Assembly (NCBI RefSeq): GCF_036231905.1
Contig: NZ_JAZARE010000006.1
Coordinates: forward strand, 248,001-312,000
Length of the DNA stretch: 64,000 bases
Direction of reading: 5' to 3'
DNA from: CAMLIZ01 sp036231905
GTDB taxonomy: Bacteria; Pseudomonadota; Gammaproteobacteria; Burkholderiales; Burkholderiaceae_C
Shown: piece by piece, positions 1-7,265 of the stretch
Position numbering within the stretch: the stretch's first letter is position 1
Layout: each line of letters begins with the position of its first letter
The notes under the pieces: model-generated
Database searches by the model: none
The model's input: the letters and a program-made list of their open reading frames with translations, nothing else
What the model was told of the DNA's origin: nothing
Position numbers and translations under genes: made by a program

Positions 1-376
1 GGCCGCGCGCGACGATCCGGATGCCTTTCGCCTGGTGGAAACCGACCGCGCCGCCGGCTATGCGATGGACGATGTGCTGCTGGCCGCCACGGTGGCGCGG
101 TCACGCCAGCCGGGCGACTACCTGATCTCCGAGGACGCGCTCTCGGTGGAGCCCTACGGCATCATGCTGAGCAAGGAAGACCGCGCCTTCAAGCGCCTGG
201 CCGACGACGCCATCGTGGCGCTGTTCAAGAGCGGCGACATCCACAAGCTCTACCGCCGCTGGTTCGAGTCGCCCATCCCGCCCAACGGCATCAACCTGTC
301 GCTGCCGATGAGCGCCGCGATGCGCCGCGTGGTGGAGCATCCCACCGACTCGCCGGACCCGGCCACCTACCGCTGA
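1..376 (+). CDS. Glutamate/aspartate ABC transporter substrate-binding protein, C-terminal part
   Basis: The 5' end lies outside the window; the frame is open from base 2. The visible 124 residues match the C-terminal lobe of GltI-type periplasmic binding proteins. The end FKSGDIHKLYRRWFESPIPP followed by NGINLSLPMS is characteristic of the glutamate/aspartate subfamily. The family delivers acidic amino acids to an inner-membrane ABC permease. No permease or ATPase follows; ten bases downstream a two-component system ends on the opposite strand. AauSR-type systems are known to control acidic amino acid uptake in other bacteria, so the neighbourhood fits. Family call is firm; exact substrate is inferred. 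Confidence 0.85.
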   Translation, partial: AARDDPDAFRLVETDRAAGYAMDDVLLAATVARSRQPGDYLISEDALSVEPYGIMLSKEDRAFKRLADDAIVALFKSGDIHKLYRRWFESPIPPNGINLSLPMSAAMRRVVEHPTDSPDPATYR

Positions 377-386
377 AGCACCCGCT

Positions 387-1736
387 TCATTCGCCGCCGA
401 CGCGGTAGTCGTCGGCCGCGATGCCGTGGCGGGCCAGCTTGTCGTACAGCGTCTTGCGGCCAATGCCCAGCGCTTCGCAGGCCGCGCTCATGCGGCCGCG
501 ATGCTGCTTGAGCGCCTGCTCGATCAGCACCTTCTCCACCTGGTCCATCTGCTGCGGCAGGGTCAGCGGTGCGGCCGGGCTGGGTGTGAGCAGGTTCTCG
601 CCGCTCAGACCCAGCACATAGCGTTCGGCGGCGTTGCGCAGCTCGCGCACATTGCCGGGCCAGTCGTGCGCCATCAGCTGCTGCGACATGCTGCCGTCCA
701 CCGGCAGGGGTTCGCGGCCGTGGCGGGCGGCGGCCTGCAGCATGAAATGCTCGAACAGCAGCGGGATGTCTTCGCGCCGCTCACGCAGGGCGGGCAGGCG
801 CAGCACCGCCACGTTGAGCCGGTAGTACAGGTCGCTGCGGAACTTCTGCTGCTCGCTCAGGGCACGCAGGTCCACCTTGGTGGCCGCCACCACGCGCACG
901 TCCACCGCAATCTCCTCGTTGGAGCCCAGGCGCTCCAGGCGCCGCTCCTGCAGCACCCGCAAGAGCTTGACCTGGAAGGTGAGCGGCATGCTTTCGATTT
1001 CGTCCAGCAGCAGGGTGCCGCCCTGGGCATGCTCGATCTTGCCGATGCGGCGCTTGGCGGCCGAGGTGAACGCCCCCATCTCGTGGCCGAACAGCTCGCT
1101 TTCCAGCAAGGTCTCCGGCAGGCCGCCGCAGTTGATGGCCACGAAGTGGCGGTCGCGCCGTGGGCTGTGGTCATGCAGGCAGCGCGCCACCAGTTCCTTG
1201 CCGGTGCCGGTTTCGCCGATCAGCATCACGTCGGCCGAGGTGGCGGCCAGCTGCTGCACTTGTGTTCGCAGCGTCTGCATCACCGCCGAGCGGCCGAGCA
1301 GGGTGGCCTCGATGCCGCGCTGCAGCGACAGCTGCCGGCGCAGCGCCTGCACTTCGGCGCTGAGCACGCGCTTTTCCATCGCGCGTGTGGTCACCTCCAC
1401 CAGGCGGTCGGGCGCGAACGGCTTTTCAATGAAGTCGTAGGCGCCGGCGCGCATGGCCTGCACAGCCATGTTCACGTCGCCATGCGCGGTGATCAGGATC
1501 ACCGGGATGGTGGCATCGCGCTGCAGCACCCGCTGCAGCAGCTCGGTGCCCAGCATCTGCGGCAGCCGCACGTCCGTGACCACCACGCCAGCGAAGCCCG
1601 GCTGCACCTCGCGCAGGGCCTGCTCGGCCGACTCGAAGGCCATCACCTCGAAGCCGGCGAGCTCCAGCGTCTGCGCCAGGCTGTGGCGCACCGGCGGGTC
1701 GTCGTCGATCAGCGCGACCTTGAATCCGTCAAACAT
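387..1736 (-). CDS. Sigma-54-dependent response regulator (AauR/DctD-like)
   Basis: A 449-residue NtrC-family enhancer-binding protein. The receiver domain (1-120) has the phospho-acceptor Asp55 in VVVTDVRLP and Lys105. The AAA+ domain (about 145-385) has Walker A GETGTGKE at 174-181 and Walker B LLLDEI near 243. A C-terminal Fis-type helix-turn-helix ends the protein. The loop that contacts sigma-54, normally GAFTGA, reads GAFTSA at 221-226. The start at 1736 lies 28 bases inside the 3' end of the sensor kinase gene, so the two are co-expressed. By analogy with AauR/DctD it should activate acidic amino acid or C4-dicarboxylate uptake genes; the adjacent binding protein favours the former. 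Confidence 0.9.
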   Translation of the reverse strand: MFDGFKVALIDDDPPVRHSLAQTLELAGFEVMAFESAEQALREVQPGFAGVVVTDVRLPQMLGTELLQRVLQRDATIPVILITAHGDVNMAVQAMRAGAYDFIEKPFAPDRLVEVTTRAMEKRVLSAEVQALRRQLSLQRGIEATLLGRSAVMQTLRTQVQQLAATSADVMLIGETGTGKELVARCLHDHSPRRDRHFVAINCGGLPETLLESELFGHEMGAFTSAAKRRIGKIEHAQGGTLLLDEIESMPLTFQVKLLRVLQERRLERLGSNEEIAVDVRVVAATKVDLRALSEQQKFRSDLYYRLNVAVLRLPALRERREDIPLLFEHFMLQAAARHGREPLPVDGSMSQQLMAHDWPGNVRELRNAAERYVLGLSGENLLTPSPAAPLTLPQQMDQVEKVLIEQALKQHRGRMSAACEALGIGRKTLYDKLARHGIAADDYRVGGE

Positions 1737-3547
1737 GGCTCTCCTCTGGCGACGTCGAACTCGAACACGGCACCCGACGACGTGGGCACGCTGCGCAGCT
1801 GGCCGCCGAATTCACGCACGATATGCGACGAGATCACCAGGCCCAGCCCCAGGCCTTCGCCCGGCGGCTTGGTGGTGAAAAACGGCTCGAACAGGCGCTC
1901 GTTCAGCGCCGGCGGAATGCCCGGGCCGCTGTCGGCCACCCGCACGACCACCCGCTCGCCCGAGGCCGCGGCGGTGATGGTGAGCCGGCGCTGCTCGCTG
2001 GCGCGCATGGCGTCGGCCGCATTGGCCATCAGGTTCACCAGCACCTGCTCCAGCCGGTGGCCGTCGCACTCCACTTCCAGGTCCTCGGCCACGTCGACCT
2101 GCAGGCTCACGCGCTCGCTGCGCAGGCGGGTGGCCAGCAGCTGCTGGGCATTGGCAATCGCTTCACGCAAGGGCAGCGATCGGCTGGTGGCGGGCGCCTT
2201 GCGCGCAAAGGACTTCAGCTGCGACGTGATGCGGCCCATGCGCTCGGCCAGGCCGGTGATGAACTCGAAGTTCTGCCCAGCCTGCTGCGGCCGCCCACGC
2301 TCCAGCAGCAGGCGGCCGTTTTCGGCCAGGGCGCGCAAGGCGGTGAGGGGCTGCCCCAGCTCATGCGAGATGCCGGCTGAGAGCTGGCCCAGCAGCGCCA
2401 GCTTGCCGGCCTGCACCAGCTCCTCCTGCGCCTGGCGCAGCACCTGCTCCGCATGCTGGCGCTCCAGCACCTCGTGGCGCAGCTCGGCATTGGACGCTTC
2501 GAGTTCGGCGGTGCGCTGTCGCACCTTGGCTTCCAGCTCCTCGTTGGCGCGCTGCAGGGCGGCACGCGCGGCCAGCTTCTGCGCCACCACACGGCGGCGC
2601 TGCCACAGCACCATTGCCACCAGACCGAGGCAAGCCACAGCCGCCGCTGCACTCCAGGCCGCCGCGCGTGCATCGCGCCATACGTCGCCGGCGCTGGACA
2701 GCACCAGCAGGCGCCAGCCAAAACGCGCCAGCGGCCGCTCATGCACCACCCGCAGGCCCGGCACGTCGGCGGCGGACTGGCGCATGCGCACCAGCTCGCC
2801 GCCATGTGCGAGCGCACGCTGCGGCACGGTGAGCGAGGCCAGCGGCTGCAGCTTCCAGGCGGGGACCGAGGACATGATCACCATGCCCTGCGCATCCACC
2901 ACCAATGGCTTTTCGCTTTCGGGCCGGAAAGCGGAGTCCACCCAGGTGGCCTCGATCGGCTCCAGGCTGATGCGCACCAGCACCGCGCCCAGCGTGGCGC
3001 CGTTGCGGCTGAGCGGCCGGGCGAAACACACTTCGGGCGCGCCGCTGGCCGGGTCGGGCGCGAAGCGGCGCGATTCCTCGCCGGCCAGGGCCTCGCCCAC
3101 GCAGGGTTCGTTGGCCAGCAGGTGGTCCACCTGGGTGTCGGGGCGGAACCAGTCGCTGCTCGCGACCACGCGGCCGCGGCTGTCCACCACGCTGGCCGAC
3201 AGCGCACCGGCACGCGCGACGAAGCGGGTGAGGCGCCGGTTGACCGTGTCGCGCTGGGCGGCCGCGTCCGGTGCGGCCAGCAGGGTGGCGATCTCGCCGT
3301 CGGCGTCGATCAGCGCCGGCAGGTCGGCCTGCTTGCCGAGCTCGACATCCAGCACCGCGGCATACAGGTCGAGCTGGTGCGCCGCCGCATCGGCCAGGCG
3401 GGCGAATTCGCGCCGCTCGCTCCAGTCGAAGGCCAGCGCAGCGGCCAGCGCCATCAAGGCCAGCAGCGCCAGCGCGCTCAACAACGGCACGGCGCGGCGG
3501 AGCAACTGCAGGCGCTTGGAATCCAAAACCGTCCTTCCTTCCAGCAT
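1709..3547 (-). CDS. Sensor histidine kinase (AauS/DctB-like)
   Basis: A 612-residue membrane kinase. TM1 is at about 19-40, a periplasmic sensor region of some 250 residues follows, and TM2 is at about 297-317. A coiled coil precedes the HisKA domain, whose H-box GISHELGQPLTALR starts near residue 393. The ATPase domain follows, with NLMANAADAM (N box), ADSGPGIP and GEGLGLGL. This is the DctB/AauS layout of a periplasmic ligand sensor. I chose ATG at 3547 because the open frame above it (to 3760) is not membrane-like and would run through the promoter region of the divergent Lrp gene. The ligand cannot be read from sequence; acidic amino acids are the best guess. Confidence 0.88.
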   Translation of the reverse strand: MLEGRTVLDSKRLQLLRRAVPLLSALALLALMALAAALAFDWSERREFARLADAAAHQLDLYAAVLDVELGKQADLPALIDADGEIATLLAAPDAAAQRDTVNRRLTRFVARAGALSASVVDSRGRVVASSDWFRPDTQVDHLLANEPCVGEALAGEESRRFAPDPASGAPEVCFARPLSRNGATLGAVLVRISLEPIEATWVDSAFRPESEKPLVVDAQGMVIMSSVPAWKLQPLASLTVPQRALAHGGELVRMRQSAADVPGLRVVHERPLARFGWRLLVLSSAGDVWRDARAAAWSAAAAVACLGLVAMVLWQRRRVVAQKLAARAALQRANEELEAKVRQRTAELEASNAELRHEVLERQHAEQVLRQAQEELVQAGKLALLGQLSAGISHELGQPLTALRALAENGRLLLERGRPQQAGQNFEFITGLAERMGRITSQLKSFARKAPATSRSLPLREAIANAQQLLATRLRSERVSLQVDVAEDLEVECDGHRLEQVLVNLMANAADAMRASEQRRLTITAAASGERVVVRVADSGPGIPPALNERLFEPFFTTKPPGEGLGLGLVISSHIVREFGGQLRSVPTSSGAVFEFDVARGEPCLTDSRSR

Positions 3548-3594
3548 GCCATCTTCGGCCAGGAGCCGCGCGAAGGTCAATGCAGGCTTTGGCG

Positions 3595-3645
3595 TGTGCG
3601 GCGATCCACACATCGGCTGGCCGCACTTGTGCGGAACCCCACACA
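3595..3645. promoter_or_regulatory. Tandem palindromes, probable enhancer-binding-protein sites
   Basis: Two 18-bp copies of TGTGCGG-N4-CCACACA lie at 3595-3612 and 3628-3645, 33 bp centre to centre (about three helical turns). The arms are identical in both copies and the spacers differ (cgat, aacc). A further inverted repeat, CCGCAC-tt-GTGCGG, overlaps the second site (3621-3634). They lie about 80 and 112 bp upstream of the start predicted from the sigma-54 promoter at 3690-3705, the usual position for upstream activator sites. Binding by the neighbouring regulator is inference. Confidence 0.6.
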
Positions 3646-3689
3646 CCGCGGAGCAGGGTCCGCCCGGCGGGCTCAGGGTAAACGCCTGC

Positions 3690-3705
3690 TGGCACAAGGG
3701 CTGCA
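3690..3705 (+). promoter_or_regulatory. Sigma-54 (-24/-12) promoter
   Basis: TGGCACAAGGGCTGCA matches the RpoN consensus TGGCACRNNNNTTGCW at every defined position but one. The diagnostic GG and GC are exactly ten bases apart. It points to the Lrp/AsnC gene starting at 3749 and predicts transcription from about 3716. Confidence 0.65.
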
Positions 3706-3748
3706 TGAAAAAGCCCTCCGGCGGTATGGGACCGTCAGCTCCTGACCC

Positions 3749-4246
3749 ATGACCATGCAACTCATCGCCTCACAACGTGTTTCGCGCAGCAGCCCCGACA
3801 AGATCGACACCCGCATCCTTCACGCGCTGCGGCGTGACGGGCGCATCTCCAACCTGAAGCTCGCCGAGCAGGTGCACCTGTCGCCCACCGCGGTGGTGGA
3901 ACGGGTCAAGCGCCTCAAGCGCGATGGCTACATCCTCGGCTACCAGGCGCGCCTGAACCCGGACAAGCTGGGCATGGGCGTGGCCGCGTTCGTGGAGGTG
4001 ATGCTGGACCGCACCTCGGCCGACGTGATGGAGCGCTTTCGCACCGCCGTGCAGCAGCGCCCCGAGATCCTGGAATGCCACCTCATCGCCGGCAGCTTCG
4101 ACTACCTGCTGAAGGTGCGGGTGGCCGACATGCAGGCCTACCAGGAGCTGGTGACCTCGGTGATCCGAGAACTGCCCGGCGTGCGGGAGACCCGCACCTA
4201 CACCGTGATGGAACAGGTCAAGCATGGCAACGCCATCGTTTTCTGA
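3749..4246 (+). CDS. Lrp/AsnC family transcriptional regulator (first of a pair)
   Basis: A 165-residue protein: N-terminal winged helix-turn-helix (about 18-75, IDTRILHALRRDGRISNLKL then SPTAVVERVKRL) followed by a RAM ligand-binding domain (about 85-160) containing ECHLIAGSFDYLLKVR. Lrp proteins form dimers to hexadecamers and usually respond to an amino acid. It shares 3' end sequence with a second Lrp gene (23-base overlap), so the two are coupled. A sigma-54 promoter at 3690 sits 43 bases upstream of the start codon. The Shine-Dalgarno sequence is weak, and ATG at 3755 is an alternative start. The target regulon is unknown. Confidence 0.9.
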   Translation: MTMQLIASQRVSRSSPDKIDTRILHALRRDGRISNLKLAEQVHLSPTAVVERVKRLKRDGYILGYQARLNPDKLGMGVAAFVEVMLDRTSADVMERFRTAVQQRPEILECHLIAGSFDYLLKVRVADMQAYQELVTSVIRELPGVRETRTYTVMEQVKHGNAIVF

Positions 4247-4706
4247 CGCGCCCGTGGACCCGATCGACGCGCAGTTGCTGCGCCTGCTGCAGGAGGACGG
4301 CCGCATGAGCACCACGCGGCTGGCCGAAAGCGTGGGCCTGGCCCCGGCCACCGTGCACGAACGCGTGGCCCGCCTGAAGCGTGAAGGTTTCATCCTCGGA
4401 TACGAGGCCGTGCTCAATTCGGCCAAGCTCAGCAGCGGGATGCTGGTGTTTGCCGAAGTGCGCGTGGCCGACTCGCCGCCGGGCGTGGGCCATGCGCTGA
4501 AGGCCGCGGTGCGCGCCTGCACGGAAGTGGTGGAGTGCCATGAAGTCACCGGCAATTTCGACTACCTGATCAAGACCCGCGTGGCCGACATGCATGGCTA
4601 CCGCGACTTCGTGGCCTCGGTGGTCTGGACGCTGCCCGGCGTGAAGGATGTGCGCGCCTACGCGGTGATCGACGAGGTGAAGAACACCGCGCGCATCCCG
4701 CTGTAG
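4224..4706 (+). CDS. Lrp/AsnC family transcriptional regulator (second of a pair)
   Basis: A 160-residue paralogue of the preceding gene with the same two-domain plan: helix-turn-helix IDAQLLRLLQEDGRMSTTRL then SVGLAPATVHERV, and a RAM domain with ECHEVTGNFDYLIKTR. The start lies inside the upstream gene, so translation is coupled and the two products could form hetero-oligomers (inference). Divergence between the copies suggests an old duplication. After the stop, 220 bases with no evident gene separate it from the porin. Confidence 0.88.
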   Translation: MATPSFSDAPVDPIDAQLLRLLQEDGRMSTTRLAESVGLAPATVHERVARLKREGFILGYEAVLNSAKLSSGMLVFAEVRVADSPPGVGHALKAAVRACTEVVECHEVTGNFDYLIKTRVADMHGYRDFVASVVWTLPGVKDVRAYAVIDEVKNTARIPL

Positions 4707-4927
4707 CGGCGCCTGCGTATTTGTAGTGCGGGCGGCGGCGAAGAACTCCCGCTTTGCCGCCCGCCAAAGCGCACAAGGCAGGCGCGCGGCACGGCCAAAA
4801 CCGAGTGTCCCGAATGCGCTTTGCCGCAACACTGCCGCCGCGGTGGCGCTCCGGATCGCGATTCATCCGGAGGGAGGCGCGGGGGCGCCACGCGATTCTT
4901 CACAACCACCACGAGAGAGACACACCC

Positions 4928-5869
4928 ATGAAGCGACTTTCGTTGAAGCTTTGCGCGGCCGCCGCCCTGGCCTTCTGCGCCACCCTGCCCGCCCAGGCCC
5001 AGTCCAGCGTCACCGTCTACGGGCGGCTCAACCTCACCGCCGAACGCCAGAAGGTCGGCGACGTGTCGCGCAGCGTGCTGCAGAACAACTCCTCGCGCAT
5101 CGGCTTCAAGGGCACGGAGGACCTGGGCGACGGCATGTTCGCCGGCTTCCAGCTGGAGCACGGCTTCAGCGCCGACACCGGCGCGCAGACGCAGACCAAC
5201 TTCTGGGCTCGCCAGAGCGAAGTGAATCTCGGCACCAAGCAGCTGGGCACCGTGCGCCTGGGCAACTTCACGAGCGAGGCGTACTACGCCACGGCCGACT
5301 ACGTGAGCATGCACAACCACGACACCGGCACCTCGTCGGATGCGTTCTATGCCTATGTGGGCCGCAACACCAACAAGGTGTCGTACCGCACGCCGACGCT
5401 GGGCGGCTTTGTCGCGGAAGCGGGCGTGAGCGCCGGTGAGGGTGCGGGCGAGCGAAGCTACGACCTGGCCGCCAACTGGGACGGCGGCCCGCTGCACCTG
5501 GGCGCCGGCTACGAGAAGAACGGCGACGCCAACCAGTTCGCCGTGCGCGCGCTGTACGAGCTGGGCGCCTTCACCTTGGGCGGTTACGTGCAACGCGACG
5601 AGAACGCCTATGCCGCCGGCAAGCGCACCACCGTGCGCCTGGCCGGCATGTACGCCTTCGGCAACAACGAGCTGCACCTCAACGTGGGCCGTGCCGGCGA
5701 CTACAGCGGCGTGGCCGGCGACAGCTCGGCCAACCAGTACACGCTAGGCTTCAATCACAAGCTGAGCAAGCGCACCAAGGTCTACGGTTTCTGGACCAAG
5801 GTGGCCGACAACGGCACGATCTACGGCGACTTCAGCTCGTTCGCCGTCGGCGTGCGCCACAACTTCTGA
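4928..5869 (+). CDS. Outer-membrane porin (Porin_4 family)
   Basis: A 313-residue betaproteobacterial general porin. The signal peptide MKRLSLKLCAAAALAFCATL ends at AQAQ. The mature start SSVTVYGRLNLTAERQ is the family hallmark, with repeated amphipathic beta strands and a C-terminal Phe (AVGVRHNF) needed for Bam-dependent assembly. GFKGTEDLGDGMFAGFQLEH is also typical. It forms trimeric channels for small hydrophilic solutes. ATG at 4928 is supported by a purine-rich site (gagagaga) and by the signal peptide; the longer open frame to 4754 lacks one. It stands alone and ends in a strong terminator. Confidence 0.93.
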   Translation: MKRLSLKLCAAAALAFCATLPAQAQSSVTVYGRLNLTAERQKVGDVSRSVLQNNSSRIGFKGTEDLGDGMFAGFQLEHGFSADTGAQTQTNFWARQSEVNLGTKQLGTVRLGNFTSEAYYATADYVSMHNHDTGTSSDAFYAYVGRNTNKVSYRTPTLGGFVAEAGVSAGEGAGERSYDLAANWDGGPLHLGAGYEKNGDANQFAVRALYELGAFTLGGYVQRDENAYAAGKRTTVRLAGMYAFGNNELHLNVGRAGDYSGVAGDSSANQYTLGFNHKLSKRTKVYGFWTKVADNGTIYGDFSSFAVGVRHNF

Positions 5870-5916
5870 TCTTGACGATTGACCCGTCTTGCATCCAGGA
5901 GGTGCAGGAGCTTTGT

Positions 5917-5943
5917 GGGGTGCGCATGGCGCACCCCTTTTTT
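5917..5943 (+). terminator. Rho-independent terminator of the porin gene
   Basis: A 9-bp perfect stem GGGGTGCGC / GCGCACCCC with loop ATG is followed by six T (5938-5943), 47 bases after the porin stop. Confidence 0.88.
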
Positions 5944-5969
5944 GTGGGCGTGCCGCGGCGCCCGCTCGC

Positions 5970-6650
5970 TCAGCCGGCCAGCTGCTGCCGCATCGCGGCA
6001 ATCACCTTGGCGTAGTCCGGCTGGTTGAAGATGGCGCTGCCGGCCACGAAGGTGTCGGCGCCCGCATCGGCCACCTGGCGGATGTTGTCCACCTTGATGC
6101 CGCCGTCCACCTCCAGGCGGATGTCGCGCCCGCTGGCGTCGATCAGCTTGCGCACACGCTCGATCTTGCGCAGCGCCGCCGGAATGAAGCTCTGGCCGCC
6201 GAAGCCGGGGTTGACGCTCATGATGAGCACCAGGTCCACCTTGTCGATCACCCACTCCAGCACGTCGATGGGCGCGGCCGGGTTGAACACCAGCCCGGCC
6301 TTGCAACCTTCGGCCTTGATCAGCTGCAGTGTGCGGTCCACGTGGGTGGATGCATCGGGATGGAAGCTGACCAGGTCGGCGCCGGCCTTGGCAAACGCCT
6401 GCGCCAGCGCATCCACCGGCTGCACCATCAGGTGCACGTCGATCGGCGTGCGGCTGCCGTCGGCCTTGACCGCATGCTTTCGCAGCGCCTCGCACACCAT
6501 CGGCCCGAAGGTCAGGTTGGGCACGTAGTGGTTGTCCATCACGTCGAAGTGGATCCAGTCGGCGCCGGCCGCGATGACGTTGCGCACCTCCTCGCCCAGG
6601 CGGGCGAAATCGGCGGACAGGATGCTGGGAGCGATGCGGTAGGTGGGCAT
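5970..6650 (-). CDS. rpe: Ribulose-phosphate 3-epimerase
   Basis: A 226-residue TIM barrel that interconverts ribulose-5-phosphate and xylulose-5-phosphate in the pentose phosphate and Calvin pathways. The start MPTYRIAPSILSADFARLGE, the metal-site segment HFDVMDNHYVPNLTFGP, the catalytic loop MSVNPGFGGQSFIP and the phosphate-binding VDGGI and GSAIF motifs are all present. I chose ATG at 6650, matching the usual family N-terminus, over the upstream in-frame ATG at 6695. It is divergent from apaG across a 90-base gap, a common arrangement in Burkholderiales. Confidence 0.96.
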   Translation of the reverse strand: MPTYRIAPSILSADFARLGEEVRNVIAAGADWIHFDVMDNHYVPNLTFGPMVCEALRKHAVKADGSRTPIDVHLMVQPVDALAQAFAKAGADLVSFHPDASTHVDRTLQLIKAEGCKAGLVFNPAAPIDVLEWVIDKVDLVLIMSVNPGFGGQSFIPAALRKIERVRKLIDASGRDIRLEVDGGIKVDNIRQVADAGADTFVAGSAIFNQPDYAKVIAAMRQQLAG

Positions 6651-6682
6651 GGGCGGCGGCGCCGGAGCGCGAAAGGGGCGAA

Positions 6683-6733
6683 CGCTTGGAAACAAGCGAT
6701 TTTAGGTGGCGGGTCTTTCGCGCTTCCTAGAAT
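6683..6733. promoter_or_regulatory. rpe/apaG divergent promoter region
   Basis: The 90-base gap holds a 6-bp hairpin with GAAA loop (CGCTTG-GAAA-CAAGCG, 6683-6698). A minus-strand TAAAAT (6699-6704) is a possible rpe -10. A plus-strand TAGAAT (6728-6733) would start transcription at or next to the apaG ATG, giving a near-leaderless mRNA. No clear -35 boxes are visible. Confidence 0.35.
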
Positions 6734-6740
6734 GCGCGCC

Positions 6741-7115
6741 ATGCCACGCCCCGAATTCACATGCGCCGTGCAGGTGCAGCCGCTGCCCGAGCAGTCCGAC
6801 GAGAAGGCGGGCGTGCACGCCTATGCCTACACCATCACCATCCAGAACACCGGCGACGTCACCGCGCAACTGATCGGCCGGCACTGGGTGATCACCGACG
6901 GTGAAGGCAAGGTGGAGGAGGTGCGCGGCCTCGCGGTGGTGGGCCACCAGCCGCTGCTCAAACCCGGCGAAAGCTTTGAATACACCAGCTGGACCCGGCT
7001 GGAAACGCCGCAGGGCACCATGCGCGGCACTTACTTCTGCATGACCGAAGACGCCCACCCCTTCGAGGCGCAGGTGCCGGAGTTCATGCTGGCCGCCCGC
7101 GCCGCCCTGCATTGA
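6741..7115 (+). CDS. apaG: ApaG-domain protein
   Basis: A 124-residue protein, essentially the length of E. coli ApaG, with the fibronectin-III-like fold signature: YTITIQNTGDVTAQLIGRHW, the ligand-loop region VVGHQPLLKPGESFEYTS and GTMRGTYFCMTEDAHPFEA. ApaG is linked to Co2+/Mg2+ phenotypes in enteric bacteria but its molecular activity is unsettled. ATG at 6741 gives the standard length; an in-frame ATG at 6732 is three codons upstream. Confidence 0.95.
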   Translation: MPRPEFTCAVQVQPLPEQSDEKAGVHAYAYTITIQNTGDVTAQLIGRHWVITDGEGKVEEVRGLAVVGHQPLLKPGESFEYTSWTRLETPQGTMRGTYFCMTEDAHPFEAQVPEFMLAARAALH

Positions 7116-7127
7116 GCGGCAGCGACT

Positions 7128-7265
7128 TCACGGCTCGGGAGGTCGGTGGCTCTTGCGCTCGCCCCCGCGCCGGCCGGCGAACATGGTCCACCAGACGATG
7201 AGGATCAGCACCGCCAGGGCGCCGAAGGCTTCCAACAGAATCAGCCACATGAGCTTGTTGTCCAT
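7128..7265 (-). CDS. Small single-span membrane protein
   Basis: A 45-residue ORF, MDNKLMWLILLEAFGALAVL followed by ILIVWWTMFAGRR and a basic hydrophilic tail. One transmembrane helix (about 5-28) with a positively charged cytoplasmic end, as in small conserved membrane proteins of Burkholderiales. Its 5' end overlaps the start of mltA on the other strand by 17 bases. Function unknown. Hydropathy and the clean stop just past the apaG end support a real gene, but its size leaves doubt. Confidence 0.6.
   Translation of the reverse strand: MDNKLMWLILLEAFGALAVLILIVWWTMFAGRRGGERKSHRPPEP

Noticed and set aside
426..3752. Long plus-strand open frame opposite the two-component genes
   Set aside because: Antisense shadow; the minus strand has complete receiver, AAA+, kinase and ATPase motifs.
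3548..3760. N-terminal extension of the sensor kinase
   Set aside because: The extra residues are not membrane-like and would cover the sigma-54 promoter and palindromes of the divergent gene.
5889..6740. N-terminal extension of apaG through the rpe gene
   Set aside because: ApaG has a fixed length near 125 residues; the upstream part is antisense to rpe.
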